11,639 nt of DNA, taken from Candidatus Omnitrophota bacterium (GTDB taxonomy: Bacteria > Omnitrophota > Gorgyraeia > Gygaellales > Profunditerraquicolaceae). Below the pieces are notes generated by a model. The model was not told the origin of the DNA. It was given only the letters and a program-made list of their open reading frames with translations, and made no database searches. The DNA is taken from positions 1-11,639 of the forward strand of contig VGKM01000027.1 in assembly GCA_016867005.1 (NCBI GenBank), read 5' to 3'. How positions within the stretch are numbered: the stretch's first letter is position 1; each line of letters begins with the position of its first letter. A program made the position numbers and the translations under genes. Below are positions 1-6,761 of this stretch, in pieces.

Positions 1-2
1 CT

Positions 3-638
3 TATAAGGCGCCCACCCTTTATCAATTAAACGCAGGAGCTGTCCAGTTCATGTTTGGCGGAGGGAATCCCAACCTTCAGCCGGAAGAAAGCCAGACATA
101 TGAAATAGGGGCCGAGCAGGAATTGTTTAGCAATAAGTTAAAACTGGGAACTGTATTTTTCCGCACCCAGCTGAAAAATCTTATTGATGCAAAATACGAC
201 CCCGTAACCTGGTATACACCCCAATATTCTAATATCGGCAAAGCCAGGATTTACGGATGGGAAAACACCATTGCTTTTCAACCGATCAAAACTGTCAAAT
301 TTGATGCCGGTTACACCTGGCAGGATACGGAAGACAAGAGTAACGGAGATGAATTATTGAGGCGCCCTAAGAACAAGATTTTCTTCAACCTTGGGTATAC
401 GCCTAATGATAAAATTGACATTGCCTTAAAATTCATCTATGTGGGCAGGAGAAGCGACGTAGGCAATTTATTGCTTAAGGCGTATACAAAAACAGATTTC
501 AACATTAACTACGCCTTTAATGCAAACATTAGCGCATTCTTTAAAGTGGATAATATTACGGATGAACGATACAATGAAGTCATAAACTATGCAGAACCCG
601 GCCGCATGTTTAATGCCGGGGTCAAGGCATCGTTTTAA
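3..638 (+). CDS. TonB-dependent outer-membrane receptor, BtuB-like, C-terminal part (5' end outside window)
   Basis: This is the C-terminal part of an outer-membrane beta-barrel that imports a ligand, perhaps a corrinoid or siderophore, using TonB energy. The frame is open from base 3 to the TAA at 636-638; the ATG at 51 is internal, because the codons before it continue the family pattern (YKAPTLYQL, then GNPNLQPEESQTYEIG, matching the usual 'FKAPTLYQLY..GNPNLKPE.S.tYE.G' segment of BtuB/cobalamin-type receptors). Alternating aromatic and polar residues suggest successive beta strands. The end, DNITDERYNEVINYAEPGR and a terminal Phe, is the usual last-strand signature recognised by the barrel-assembly machinery. 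Plug domain and TonB box lie outside the window, so the substrate cannot be assigned. A TonB-like gene follows 63 bp downstream, consistent with a dedicated uptake pair. Confidence 0.9.
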   Translation, partial: YKAPTLYQLNAGAVQFMFGGGNPNLQPEESQTYEIGAEQELFSNKLKLGTVFFRTQLKNLIDAKYDPVTWYTPQYSNIGKARIYGWENTIAFQPIKTVKFDAGYTWQDTEDKSNGDELLRRPKNKIFFNLGYTPNDKIDIALKFIYVGRRSDVGNLLLKAYTKTDFNINYAFNANISAFFKVDNITDERYNEVINYAEPGRMFNAGVKASF

Positions 639-665
639 ATGAGGTAGGGCGGATTGGAAAAGTTC

Positions 666-696
666 TTGATATGGGTTCTTAAATATGCTATCTAAT
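666..696 (+). promoter_or_regulatory. possible weak promoter directly before the TonB-like gene
   Basis: TTGATA at 666-671 and TCTAAT at 691-696 resemble -35 and -10 boxes with a long 19-bp spacer; TATCTA at 689-694 gives a 17-bp spacer but a poorer -10. Either would place the transcript start almost on the ATG at 702. No Shine-Dalgarno is visible before that ATG, so a near-leaderless message is possible. The region is AT-rich and the match may be chance. Confidence 0.25.
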
Positions 697-701
697 TATC
701 T

Positions 702-1373
702 ATGAAAACAGACAAGGTTTTTCTTACGGCTTTAATAATTTCTCTTGGAGTACATGCGGCTATTTTTGTGCATAGCTCGGGCCTGAAGATCTTCAATTTG
801 CCTAAGAAAGAGAAAAAAATCGAGCTTAGTTATGTTAAAGCATTGAAGGAAGAGCCTAAACCGAAGCCCGAAAGAAACATGCTGCAAAAACCAAGGGACG
901 AATTTTTAAAGATCCCGCCGAGGATTACAGTTGAAAAACGGCTGCCCCCTCAATCAAGCGGCGAAAAAAAAGAACTTGCCGCAACAACGCCTGTTTTTCA
1001 AAAACCCGTTTTGGCTAAACCTGACATTATCGCGGTAAAAAAGAAAATCACCCTGCCGCCGGTTGATATGAATAAGATCAACAACCCATCATACATCAGC
1101 TATTACCAGATAATCAGGGAGAAAATACGGCGTGCAGCATATCAACATTACTCGCGTACAGAAGAGGGCGAGGCATTCCTCTCCTTTATGGTCTCATCTG
1201 ACGGCACCTTAAATGAAGTCCGTTATATTGAGGAGAGGTCGACAAAAAACCCCTTCTTAAAAGAAATCGCCTTAAAAAGCATCAACGAAGCTGCGCCATT
1301 CCCTGTGTTCCCGAAAGAGCTCGCTTTTCCACAATTATCATTTAATGTCATTATCTCTTTTGAGATTGAGTAA
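702..1373 (+). CDS. TonB-like energy transducer protein
   Basis: A 223-residue inner-membrane-anchored periplasmic protein that probably couples the ExbB/ExbD proton-motive-force motor to outer-membrane receptors. It has the TonB layout: a short cytoplasmic start and one hydrophobic anchor (about residues 7-24, with the SLGVHAAIF segment, whose Ser and His are typical of TonB anchors). A Lys/Pro-rich extended spacer follows (about 45-130, with EEPKPKPE and repeated Pro-Pro). The C-terminal alpha/beta domain (about 135-223) contains YYQIIREKIRRAA, then a strand and 'VSSDGTLNEVRYIEERS', then 'FLKEIALKSINEAAPFPVFP', the typical TonB C-terminal pattern. It lies 63 bp after the receptor gene, supporting pairing. 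No exbB/exbD is in the window. No clear ribosome-binding site precedes the ATG. The family is well supported; identity as the cell's only TonB is not. Confidence 0.85.
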   Translation: MKTDKVFLTALIISLGVHAAIFVHSSGLKIFNLPKKEKKIELSYVKALKEEPKPKPERNMLQKPRDEFLKIPPRITVEKRLPPQSSGEKKELAATTPVFQKPVLAKPDIIAVKKKITLPPVDMNKINNPSYISYYQIIREKIRRAAYQHYSRTEEGEAFLSFMVSSDGTLNEVRYIEERSTKNPFLKEIALKSINEAAPFPVFPKELAFPQLSFNVIISFEIE

Positions 1374-1400
1374 CACCGTGGCACATTGTAAGCGCTTTCC

Positions 1401-1429
1401 TTGACAGTTACCCCTTCTTGTGCTATACT
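1401..1429 (+). promoter_or_regulatory. strong sigma-70-type promoter with extended -10 for the cvpA-nif3-dnaG-rpoD operon
   Basis: A perfect -35 box TTGACA (1401-1406), exactly 17 bp of spacer, then TGC plus TATACT (-10 at 1424-1429, extended -10 TG at 1421-1422). Initiation is expected near 1436. The box lies in the gap after the TonB-like gene and just before the cvpA-like gene, so it should drive the operon. An in-frame ATG at 1420 overlaps the -10 region and therefore cannot be the translated start from this promoter. Confidence 0.85.
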
Positions 1430-1467
1430 TTACGATATTTTACCCACCTATGTCCGAAAGGAAAATA

Positions 1468-2049
1468 ATGGTCCTAGATACAATCAAACAATTTAAGTGG
1501 TTTGATTTATTTATTCTAATTCTTTTGTTCAGAATATGTTACGTAGCGCTTAAAACCGGTTTTCCAACAGAGGTCTTTAAGCTGCTGGGAACGATATTCG
1601 CTACTCTTTTATCACTGCATTATTACACTATAATTTCCGATTTTCTTAACGCGCGGTTTTCAATCACGGCGGTGCCGCTGGAATTTATGGATTTTATCAT
1701 TTTTGCCATCCTGGCGGAAATGGGATATTTTACCTTTTCCATGCTGCGTTTTGCCTTCTTGCGCGTTGTAAAGGTGGAGGCTATTTCCTTGCTAAACCGC
1801 TGGGGAGGCCTGGCTGTCGGGCTTATGAGAGCAGGATTATTAATAGGATTACTTACATATGGCGCAACCATCTCTTCGGTCAAATACCTTAAATCCAGCG
1901 TTGAAAATTCTTACTTCGGCAAATACACTTTTGAAATTTCCCCTTCGCTATACAGAAATTTCTGGGACGGCTTCATCTCAAAATTCCTCCCGGATAGCAA
2001 AGCAAATAAAATCGTAGAAGAGACAATAAATAATTTCGGGAGAAAATAA
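1468..2049 (+). CDS. CvpA family inner-membrane protein
   Basis: A 193-residue integral membrane protein of the CvpA family. The family is named for a role in colicin V production in E. coli and is linked to envelope homeostasis; the molecular function is unsettled. The N-terminus (WFDLFILILLFRICYVALKTG) matches the typical CvpA opening 'WFDiiilvllll.g...G'. Four hydrophobic segments are visible at about residues 11-30, 36-56, 70-95 and 112-135, with a polar C-terminal tail. In-frame ATGs also exist at 1420 and 1450. The first lies within the promoter -10 region. The ATG at 1468 has GAAAGGA (1456-1462) six bases upstream, a good ribosome-binding site, and starts directly before the family-like sequence, so it is chosen. 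Its stop codon overlaps the next start (TAATG), implying translational coupling to the NIF3-like gene. Confidence 0.82.
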   Translation: MVLDTIKQFKWFDLFILILLFRICYVALKTGFPTEVFKLLGTIFATLLSLHYYTIISDFLNARFSITAVPLEFMDFIIFAILAEMGYFTFSMLRFAFLRVVKVEAISLLNRWGGLAVGLMRAGLLIGLLTYGATISSVKYLKSSVENSYFGKYTFEISPSLYRNFWDGFISKFLPDSKANKIVEETINNFGRK

Positions 2050-2924
2050 TGAAATTAGGCGAGTTTTACAAACAAGCTATTGAGTTCGGCAGATTACATG
2101 ACCCGCGCAAAAAAAATGAAATAAAAACTTTTGAAGACAGTAAGATACTTTTTGGAGATATAAAGACTGAGGTAAAAAAAATCCTCATCGGTATCGATAT
2201 AGAAGTAGGCGAACTCATGCTCGCTGATAAAATTCGCTTCCGGGAGGGATTGGACTTAGTCCTTGCACATCATCCCGAAGGCCATGCATTTGCTTCATTA
2301 TTCAAAGTGATGCGGTTACAGGTTGATATTCTGGAAAAAATCGGGATAAACAAAAGGGTTGCCGAAGAATTGCTTGAAGAAAGGCAAAGAGAGGTGGAAA
2401 GAAGGCTCCTTCCCAATAATCACACCCGCGCAGTAGATGCCGCAAGATTATTGAACTTGCCTTTTATGTGCCTGCATACCCCTGCGGATAATCATGTCTT
2501 TGCCTATATGAACAATAAAATAAAAAATGAAAAGCCAAAAAAAATAAATGATTTGATAAATATGCTCATGCGCATCCCTGAATATAAAGAAGCGGCTAAA
2601 ATCGGCGCAGGCCCTCATCTGATCGCCGGTTCTTTGAACAGAGAAGCAGGGAAAATACTGGTTGAGATGACAGGCGGCACCGAGGGCTCGCGCGATGTTT
2701 ATGACAAACTTTTCAAGAAAGGGGTCCGTACCCTTATCAGCATGCATTTAAGCGAAGAACATTTAAAGAAAGTAAATGACGCAAGCTTAAACGTAATAAT
2801 AGCCGGCCACATTTCTTCCGATACGCTCGGCCTTAACCTGCTTCTTGATAATATCGAACGCAAATCCGGCGAAAAATTTGAGATATTAAGCTGTTCCGGC
2901 TTCCGCAGGATCACCAGGAATTAA
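2049..2924 (+). CDS. NIF3/DUF34 family (NGG1p-interacting factor 3-like) metal-binding protein
   Basis: A 291-residue cytosolic protein of the NIF3/DUF34 family, proteins with a dinuclear metal centre and no firmly established reaction; GTP cyclohydrolase I-type labels on homologues are historical. Visible landmarks are GIDI (48-51) after a beta strand, LVLAHHPEGH with His74 and His75 at the usual first metal-ligand position, CLHTPADNH (141-149) and, near the end, MHLSEEH and IIAGHISSDTLGLN with His254. These match the conserved His-rich positions of the family. The region between about 85 and 135 is Arg/Glu-rich and helical and looks like a family-specific insertion. The start overlaps the cvpA-like stop by one base. 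dnaG begins 42 bp downstream, so it is probably co-transcribed with replication and transcription genes. NIF3-like genes next to rpoD occur in other bacteria, from memory. Confidence 0.85.
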   Translation: MKLGEFYKQAIEFGRLHDPRKKNEIKTFEDSKILFGDIKTEVKKILIGIDIEVGELMLADKIRFREGLDLVLAHHPEGHAFASLFKVMRLQVDILEKIGINKRVAEELLEERQREVERRLLPNNHTRAVDAARLLNLPFMCLHTPADNHVFAYMNNKIKNEKPKKINDLINMLMRIPEYKEAAKIGAGPHLIAGSLNREAGKILVEMTGGTEGSRDVYDKLFKKGVRTLISMHLSEEHLKKVNDASLNVIIAGHISSDTLGLNLLLDNIERKSGEKFEILSCSGFRRITRN

Positions 2925-2966
2925 TATTCTACCTTTCATTTTTAGCACAGAAGAAAACGTTTATTT

Positions 2967-4736
2967 ATGACAAACAGAATACCGGAAAATTTATTGGAAG
3001 ATATTTTAAGCCGCGTTGACATCGTGGAATTGATCTCGGGGTACATCCCTCTTAAAAAAGCGGGCAGGAATTTTAAAGCATGCTGCCCATTTCACCGCGA
3101 GAAAACGCCTTCTTTCATGGTCTCGCCCGAAAGGCAGATTTATCATTGCTTTGGCTGTAATGAATCGGGGAATGCTTTCAAGTTCCTGATGGCTTATGAA
3201 AGGTTCGATTTTCCCGAAGCTGTGGAGTTTTTAGCCAGAAAAACCGGGGTAATCCTGCCGGAAAAAGAAAAACGCACTCAGGAAAATATAAGCATCACTA
3301 CACAACTTTTTAAGATCAATGAACTGGCATGTGCTTATTATCAAAAATCATTGGATTCAGAAACCGGATCTTCCGCCAGGGGCTATTTTTTAAAACGCGG
3401 CATTCCGGAAGAAGGCATCAAACTGTTCAAATTAGGTTTTGCCGAAGACAAATGGGACGGATTGATCAACTATTTGCGTTCTAAGGGCGTCGGCCTTGCA
3501 TTATTGGAAAAAGCCGGGTTAGCCATAGCTAAGGACCGCGGCGGATTTTATGACAGGTTCCGCAACCGGGCAATTTTCCCTATTTTTGATATTAAATCAA
3601 GGGTGCTTGGTTTCGGCGCAAGGTTGCTCGATGAAACAAAAGGCAGCACTGCAGCAAAATACATTAATTCACCGGAATCCCCGGTTTATACTAAAGGGAA
3701 AAACCTTTACGGCCTGAACCTCTCAAAAGAGGCAATACGTGAATGCGATTCCGTTATAATGGTCGAGGGTTATATGGATTTTATTATCCCCTATACCTAC
3801 GGAATTCATAATATAGTTGCTTCGCTTGGGACAGCGCTCACAGAGGAACAGGCCGGATTGCTGAAAAGGTTCACTCAAAATGTAGTGATGGTCTACGATG
3901 CTGATGCAGCAGGGCAGATGGCTACTTTAAGGGCCCTTGATATATTTATCGAAGAGGGGATGAATGTAAGGATCGCCACGCTCCCCGCAGGGATGGACCC
4001 TGACCTATACATGAAAAAAAACGGGCTGGCCTCATTTAAAGAAATGGTAAATTCGGCAAAAAGTTTTTTTGAATACAAACTTTCGGTTATGAAATCCCGT
4101 TACAATACTAAAGAGATTGAAGAAAGGGCTATGGTTGCCAAAGAAATGCTTATATCAATAAGCAAATTCAAAGATTCAATAGTAAAATCCGAATACATAA
4201 AGCTGTTGGCTCAGGAACTAAACGTAAATGAAGAGGCGCTGCTGGAAGAAATAAACAAGATAAAAGGGATAAAGGCGCCTTATAACGGGCAAAATAGAAC
4301 AGTTGCCAAGGCCCCGTTTAACCCTACAGAAAGCTTATTAATCAGGTTAATGCTTGAAGAATCAGAGCTGATTGACAGCATACGCAAGCGCCTGGAGCCG
4401 ACGGATTTCCAGGATGAAAGGACAAAGAAACTTGTTACCGTGATGTTCGACCTTTTTTCGCAGGGAAAAACCCTTGAGCCGAACAAGATCATCAATTACC
4501 TTGACGATAGTAATTCTTTGGAACTTATCTGTAAATCTGCTTTTAAAGACGACGCTTACCCTGAAGATAAAGAAAAGGTCGTTGAAGATTGCATCAAACT
4601 GATCAAAAGCAAACGCCTGAGCCATATCAAACAGAGGCTCCAGGAAGAAATACGCATCGCAGAACAAAATAAAGACGAAGAAAAATTACACAGATTGAAA
4701 GATGAATTCTGTGAATTATTAAAAAAGGGAAGGTAA
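2967..4736 (+). CDS. dnaG: DNA primase DnaG
   Basis: A 589-residue DNA primase that makes the RNA primers for chromosome replication at the fork with the replicative helicase. Three expected domains are seen in order. The N-terminal CHC2 zinc ribbon has Cys40, His43, Cys61 and Cys64 (CCPFH..., then IYHCFGC). The RNA-polymerase/TOPRIM core includes the 'FYDRFRNRAIFPIFD' segment, the catalytic Glu267 in MVEGYMD and the metal-binding pair Asp311/Asp313 in VYDADAAG. A C-terminal helical helicase-interaction region follows (about 440-589). The length is normal for bacterial DnaG and all key residues are present, so it should be functional. The ribosome-binding site is weak (AGAAG upstream of the ATG). 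rpoD follows after only 3 bp, with its ribosome-binding site inside the end of dnaG. Confidence 0.97.
   Translation: MTNRIPENLLEDILSRVDIVELISGYIPLKKAGRNFKACCPFHREKTPSFMVSPERQIYHCFGCNESGNAFKFLMAYERFDFPEAVEFLARKTGVILPEKEKRTQENISITTQLFKINELACAYYQKSLDSETGSSARGYFLKRGIPEEGIKLFKLGFAEDKWDGLINYLRSKGVGLALLEKAGLAIAKDRGGFYDRFRNRAIFPIFDIKSRVLGFGARLLDETKGSTAAKYINSPESPVYTKGKNLYGLNLSKEAIRECDSVIMVEGYMDFIIPYTYGIHNIVASLGTALTEEQAGLLKRFTQNVVMVYDADAAGQMATLRALDIFIEEGMNVRIATLPAGMDPDLYMKKNGLASFKEMVNSAKSFFEYKLSVMKSRYNTKEIEERAMVAKEMLISISKFKDSIVKSEYIKLLAQELNVNEEALLEEINKIKGIKAPYNGQNRTVAKAPFNPTESLLIRLMLEESELIDSIRKRLEPTDFQDERTKKLVTVMFDLFSQGKTLEPNKIINYLDDSNSLELICKSAFKDDAYPEDKEKVVEDCIKLIKSKRLSHIKQRLQEEIRIAEQNKDEEKLHRLKDEFCELLKKGR
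4727..4733 (+). promoter_or_regulatory. ribosome-binding site of rpoD inside the end of dnaG
   Basis: GGGAAGG sits in the last codons of dnaG, six bases before the ATG at 4740. It is the clearest Shine-Dalgarno in the operon and fixes the rpoD start. Overlap with the dnaG reading frame suggests that translation of the two genes is coupled. Confidence 0.7.
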
Positions 4737-4739
4737 ATC

Positions 4740-6269
4740 ATGAAAAAGAAGACCTTTACAAAAAAAGATGTTCAAAAGATAATCGCCATCGGCAGGCAAA
4801 AGGGTTTCTTAACATACGACGAGGTCAATGACCTTTTGCCCGAAGATGTCTCCTCATCCGAGGAAATCGACCAGATCTTCGAAATTTTAGGGAACGAAGA
4901 TATTCAATTAGTGGAAAACGAAGGGGAAAAGGAACCGGTAAAGCAAACTCAGATGATCAAAGAGAATATATTGAGCGATCAGCCGGCCGTAGAAGAAAGA
5001 TTTCTGCCGTTAGATGATCCTGTAAAAATGTACCTTAAACAGATGGGGTCGATTTCGCTTCTTTCGCGGGAGCATGAAATTGAATTGGCTAAAAAAATCG
5101 AAGAGGCGGAAAATAGATTCAAAGACACCGTCCTGACTACTAAGTTTGCCCGTCAGGAGATCATAAAGATTGCCGAAGACATACTTCAGGGAAAACTTAA
5201 TCTCGATGAAGTAGTAAAAGAAGAGATTAAGACCAACCGTGAACTGGTCATAAAACGGATTAAAAAGATCGTCCAGCGGCTTAAAGCTACCAAAAGCGAA
5301 GCAAAAAGCCTTCAGTTGCTACTCCTGTTTAATTTCACCACTTCAGTCATTGAAATTGTGGTGCGTAATTTGGCGGGGTTGATCAGAGAGATCGATTATA
5401 TTGACCGGCAAAAGAAACGCAATCTTTCAAGAAAACGCCAAATCTTAAGGACCGTCGGGGAAAAACAAGTACGCATTAAAGAACAATTAAAAGTTATCCG
5501 CTCGGCACAGATTAAATTCAACCGTACCAAAAAAAGGCTTGTAGAGGCGAACTTGCGCCTGGTCGTCAGTATCGCTAAAAAATACACTAACAGGGGGCTG
5601 TCTTTTCTTGATCTTATCCAGGAAGGAAATATCGGTCTTATGCGCGCAGTGGAAAAATTTGAGTATAAAAGAGGATATAAATTCTCTACTTATGCCACCT
5701 GGTGGATAAGGCAGGCGATCACGCGTTCTATTGCCGACCAGGCACGCACCATACGTATTCCGGTACACATGACAGAAACTATCAATAAAATAATGCGTTA
5801 TTCAAGGTTATTCGTACAGGAACACGGCCGAGAACCGACTCCGGAAGAAATCGCCCACAAAATGCGGCTGCCTCAGGACAAGGTTAAATCTATACTGAAA
5901 ATTGCTCAAGAGCCGATTTCTCTACAGATGCCCATTGGTGACGAGGGGGATACCCACTTTGGAGATTTTATTCAGGATAAAAAAGCCATTTCTCCGGCAA
6001 ATGCGACCGTCCGCACAATGCTAAAAGAAGAAATGGGCTCCTGCCTTGGTACGCTTACCGAGCGCGAAAAGAAAATCCTCATTTTACGGTTCGGCATAAA
6101 TGACGGCTGCCCGCGCACCCTGGAAGAAGTAGGAAATGTTTTCAAGGTCACCCGCGAAAGAGTCCGCCAGATCGAAGCTAAGGCGCTTAAGAAATTAAGG
6201 CACCCCACACGGTCCCGTCGTCTACGGGCCTTCTTGGATATGACCCTGGCACATCAGCGAGAATATTAA
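4740..6269 (+). CDS. rpoD: RNA polymerase primary sigma factor RpoD (sigma-70 family)
   Basis: A 509-residue housekeeping sigma factor that directs RNA polymerase to -35/-10 promoters. Region 1.1 is present (about 4-60: KKDVQKIIAIGRQKGFLTYDE). Region 1.2 follows (about 93-120: DPVKMYLKQMGSISLLSREHE), then a modest non-conserved region. Region 2 spans about 267-345, with LVEANLRLVVSIAKKY, the DLIQEGNIGLMRAVEKFE core-binding segment and the -10-recognition helix FSTYATWWIRQAITRSIA. Region 3 has 'GREPTPEEIA', and region 4.2 (about 458-500) carries the -35-recognition helix in TRERVRQIEAKALKKLR. Having regions 1.1 and 1.2 marks it as a primary sigma rather than an alternative one. It is the last gene of the operon opened at 1401. 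The dnaG-rpoD order is the conserved core of the macromolecular-synthesis operon; rpsU is absent here. Confidence 0.97.
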   Translation: MKKKTFTKKDVQKIIAIGRQKGFLTYDEVNDLLPEDVSSSEEIDQIFEILGNEDIQLVENEGEKEPVKQTQMIKENILSDQPAVEERFLPLDDPVKMYLKQMGSISLLSREHEIELAKKIEEAENRFKDTVLTTKFARQEIIKIAEDILQGKLNLDEVVKEEIKTNRELVIKRIKKIVQRLKATKSEAKSLQLLLLFNFTTSVIEIVVRNLAGLIREIDYIDRQKKRNLSRKRQILRTVGEKQVRIKEQLKVIRSAQIKFNRTKKRLVEANLRLVVSIAKKYTNRGLSFLDLIQEGNIGLMRAVEKFEYKRGYKFSTYATWWIRQAITRSIADQARTIRIPVHMTETINKIMRYSRLFVQEHGREPTPEEIAHKMRLPQDKVKSILKIAQEPISLQMPIGDEGDTHFGDFIQDKKAISPANATVRTMLKEEMGSCLGTLTEREKKILILRFGINDGCPRTLEEVGNVFKVTRERVRQIEAKALKKLRHPTRSRRLRAFLDMTLAHQREY

Positions 6270-6294
6270 ACCGCCGATATTTTGTAATTTTTTC

Positions 6295-6323
6295 TTGCCA
6301 AAATTTACTAAAAATAGTATTAT
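6295..6323 (+). promoter_or_regulatory. putative promoter for the tRNA-containing transcript
   Basis: TTGCCA (6295-6300), 17 bp, TATTAT (6318-6323). It lies just after rpoD and before the truncated tRNA gene, where a stable-RNA promoter would be expected. A second TATACT at 6323-6328 has a 22-bp spacer and is less suitable. The AT-rich background makes chance matches likely. Confidence 0.4.
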
Positions 6324-6360
6324 ATACTATTGTCTTTGAAGTAGTTATCGCATGAGCTTA

Positions 6361-6400
6361 TAAGGGCCCGTGGTCGAAGCATGTTTCCCATTGGGCCTTA
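6361..6400 (+). other. 40-nt inverted repeat / RNA hairpin between rpoD and the tRNA
   Basis: TAAGGGCCC (6361-6369) pairs with GGGCCTTA (6393-6400), with one G bulged. The stem can be prolonged by GTGG (6370-6373) with CCAT (6388-6391) using one G-U pair, leaving a loop of about 14 nt. It is followed by AAAAAG rather than a run of T, so it is not a standard + strand terminator. It may be a processing structure ahead of the tRNA or an rpoD 3'-end stabiliser. The pairing is plain in the sequence; the role is unknown. Confidence 0.5.
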
Positions 6401-6416
6401 AAAAGTTAATATATTG

Positions 6417-6453
6417 GGGCCCATAGCTCAGTGGTAGAGCAGGTGACTCATAA
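6417..6453 (+). tRNA. truncated tRNA gene, CAU anticodon (Met or Ile2), 5' half only
   Basis: The sequence reads as an ideal tRNA 5' half: acceptor strand GGGCCCA (6417-6423), TA, D-stem GCTC (6426-6429), loop, GAGC (6437-6440), A26, anticodon-stem strand GGTGA (6442-6446) and the loop CTCATAA (6447-6453) with anticodon CAU. The expected 3' strand TCACC is absent: 6454 onward reads GCCCG, and no T-arm (GGTTCRA) or acceptor 3' strand (TGGGCCC) is found in the following several hundred bases. CAU could mean elongator Met or lysidine-type Ile2; the D-arm does not decide. It appears broken by insertion or rearrangement at the 3' edge of the anticodon loop. It could alternatively be the 5' exon of an interrupted tRNA whose second exon lies outside the window. 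Confidence 0.8.
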
Positions 6454-6497
6454 GCCCGTTAGTAAGTTTTCCACAAGCGTTTGATTTTATTGTAATT

Positions 6498-6513
6498 ACA
6501 ATATTTTGCATAT
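6498..6513 (+). repeat. left copy of a 16-bp direct repeat flanking the NYN gene
   Basis: ACAATATTTTGCATAT here and ACATTATTTTGCATAT at 7521-7536 match at 15 of 16 positions, including 12 identical consecutive bases. The pair brackets the NYN gene with its promoter and leader hairpin. It could mark a cassette boundary, although both copies are AT-rich. Confidence 0.4.
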
Positions 6514-6544
6514 AGTTAAGAGAAATTTTGTTTCGTAAGGATTC

Positions 6545-6604
6545 ATAAGATTTTGTAGGGTTTCAGACCTAATCTTGGCACAAAATTGACACAGATAAGA
6601 TTTT
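6545..6604 (+). repeat. cluster of short direct and inverted repeats beside the tRNA break (possible attachment-site remnant)
   Basis: ATAAGATTTT occurs at 6545-6554 and again at 6595-6604. Between them are two head-to-tail related units, TTGGCACAAAA (6575-6585) and TTGACACAGA (6586-6595). AAGATT (6547-6552) plus AGG (6557-6559) can pair with CCTAATCTT (6568-6576). Such compact repeats within about 150 bp of a tRNA junction resemble the arm-type sites of tyrosine integrases. No integrase gene is present in the window, so the assignment is an inference. Confidence 0.35.
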
Positions 6605-6686
6605 AGGCAATACGTTACTTTATGCGCTCTGTCATGGAAAACCCGTTAAAAATATGCTATAGTTTATATGGAAGTGAAAATAGTAC

Positions 6687-6714
6687 TTGACAAAGAAAAA
6701 GCTTGTTGTAAACT
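6687..6714 (+). promoter_or_regulatory. promoter of the NYN-domain gene
   Basis: TTGACA (6687-6692), a perfect -35 box, followed after 16 bp by TAAACT (6709-6714). Initiation would fall near 6721, so the hairpin at 6728-6761 would form almost at the 5' end of the message. A TATAGT box at 6658-6663 upstream lacks a good -35. Confidence 0.65.
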
Positions 6715-6727
6715 AATGACAGTTGCT

Positions 6728-6761
6728 CCCCGCTTGACTTCCCGAAAGGGCTCAGGCGGGG
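6728..6761 (+). promoter_or_regulatory. GC-rich 5'-leader hairpin directly upstream of the NYN gene
   Basis: CCCCGC (6728-6733) pairs perfectly with GCGGGG (6756-6761). Inside it TGA (6735-6737) faces TCA (6752-6754), and CCC (6741-6743) and GGG (6748-6750) close a GAAA tetraloop (6744-6747), a classic stable GNRA cap. TTATTTATTT (6762-6771) follows, then AGGAG (6774-6778) and the ATG at 6786. A stem followed by U-rich sequence could act as an attenuator or terminator, or as a 5'-stabilising element or protein target; the sequence alone does not decide. Confidence 0.7.

Noticed and set aside
51..53. ATG at 51 as the start of a small 195-residue barrel protein.
   Set aside because: The frame is open to the window edge and the residues before it match TonB-dependent receptor sequence, so the ATG is internal.
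1420..1467. Upstream ATG codons (1420, 1450) as the start of the cvpA-like gene.
   Set aside because: 1420 lies in the promoter -10 region and 1450 has no ribosome-binding site; 1468 has one and fits the family N-terminus.
5487..5768. Minus-strand frames inside rpoD, dnaG and the nif3-like gene.
   Set aside because: They are antisense shadows of strongly supported genes and show no family motifs or ribosome-binding sites.
6451..6640. Group I or II intron following the tRNA 5' half.
   Set aside because: No recognisable P/Q/R/S or domain V-like core and no 3' exon were seen in the next several hundred bases; it stays possible only if the second exon lies beyond the window.
6502..6640. Minus-strand open stretch of about 49 codons (ending ...NPYETKFLLTICKIL) in the gap after the tRNA.
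   Set aside because: No upstream start, no family resemblance, and a length expected by chance in AT-rich DNA; not called as a gene.
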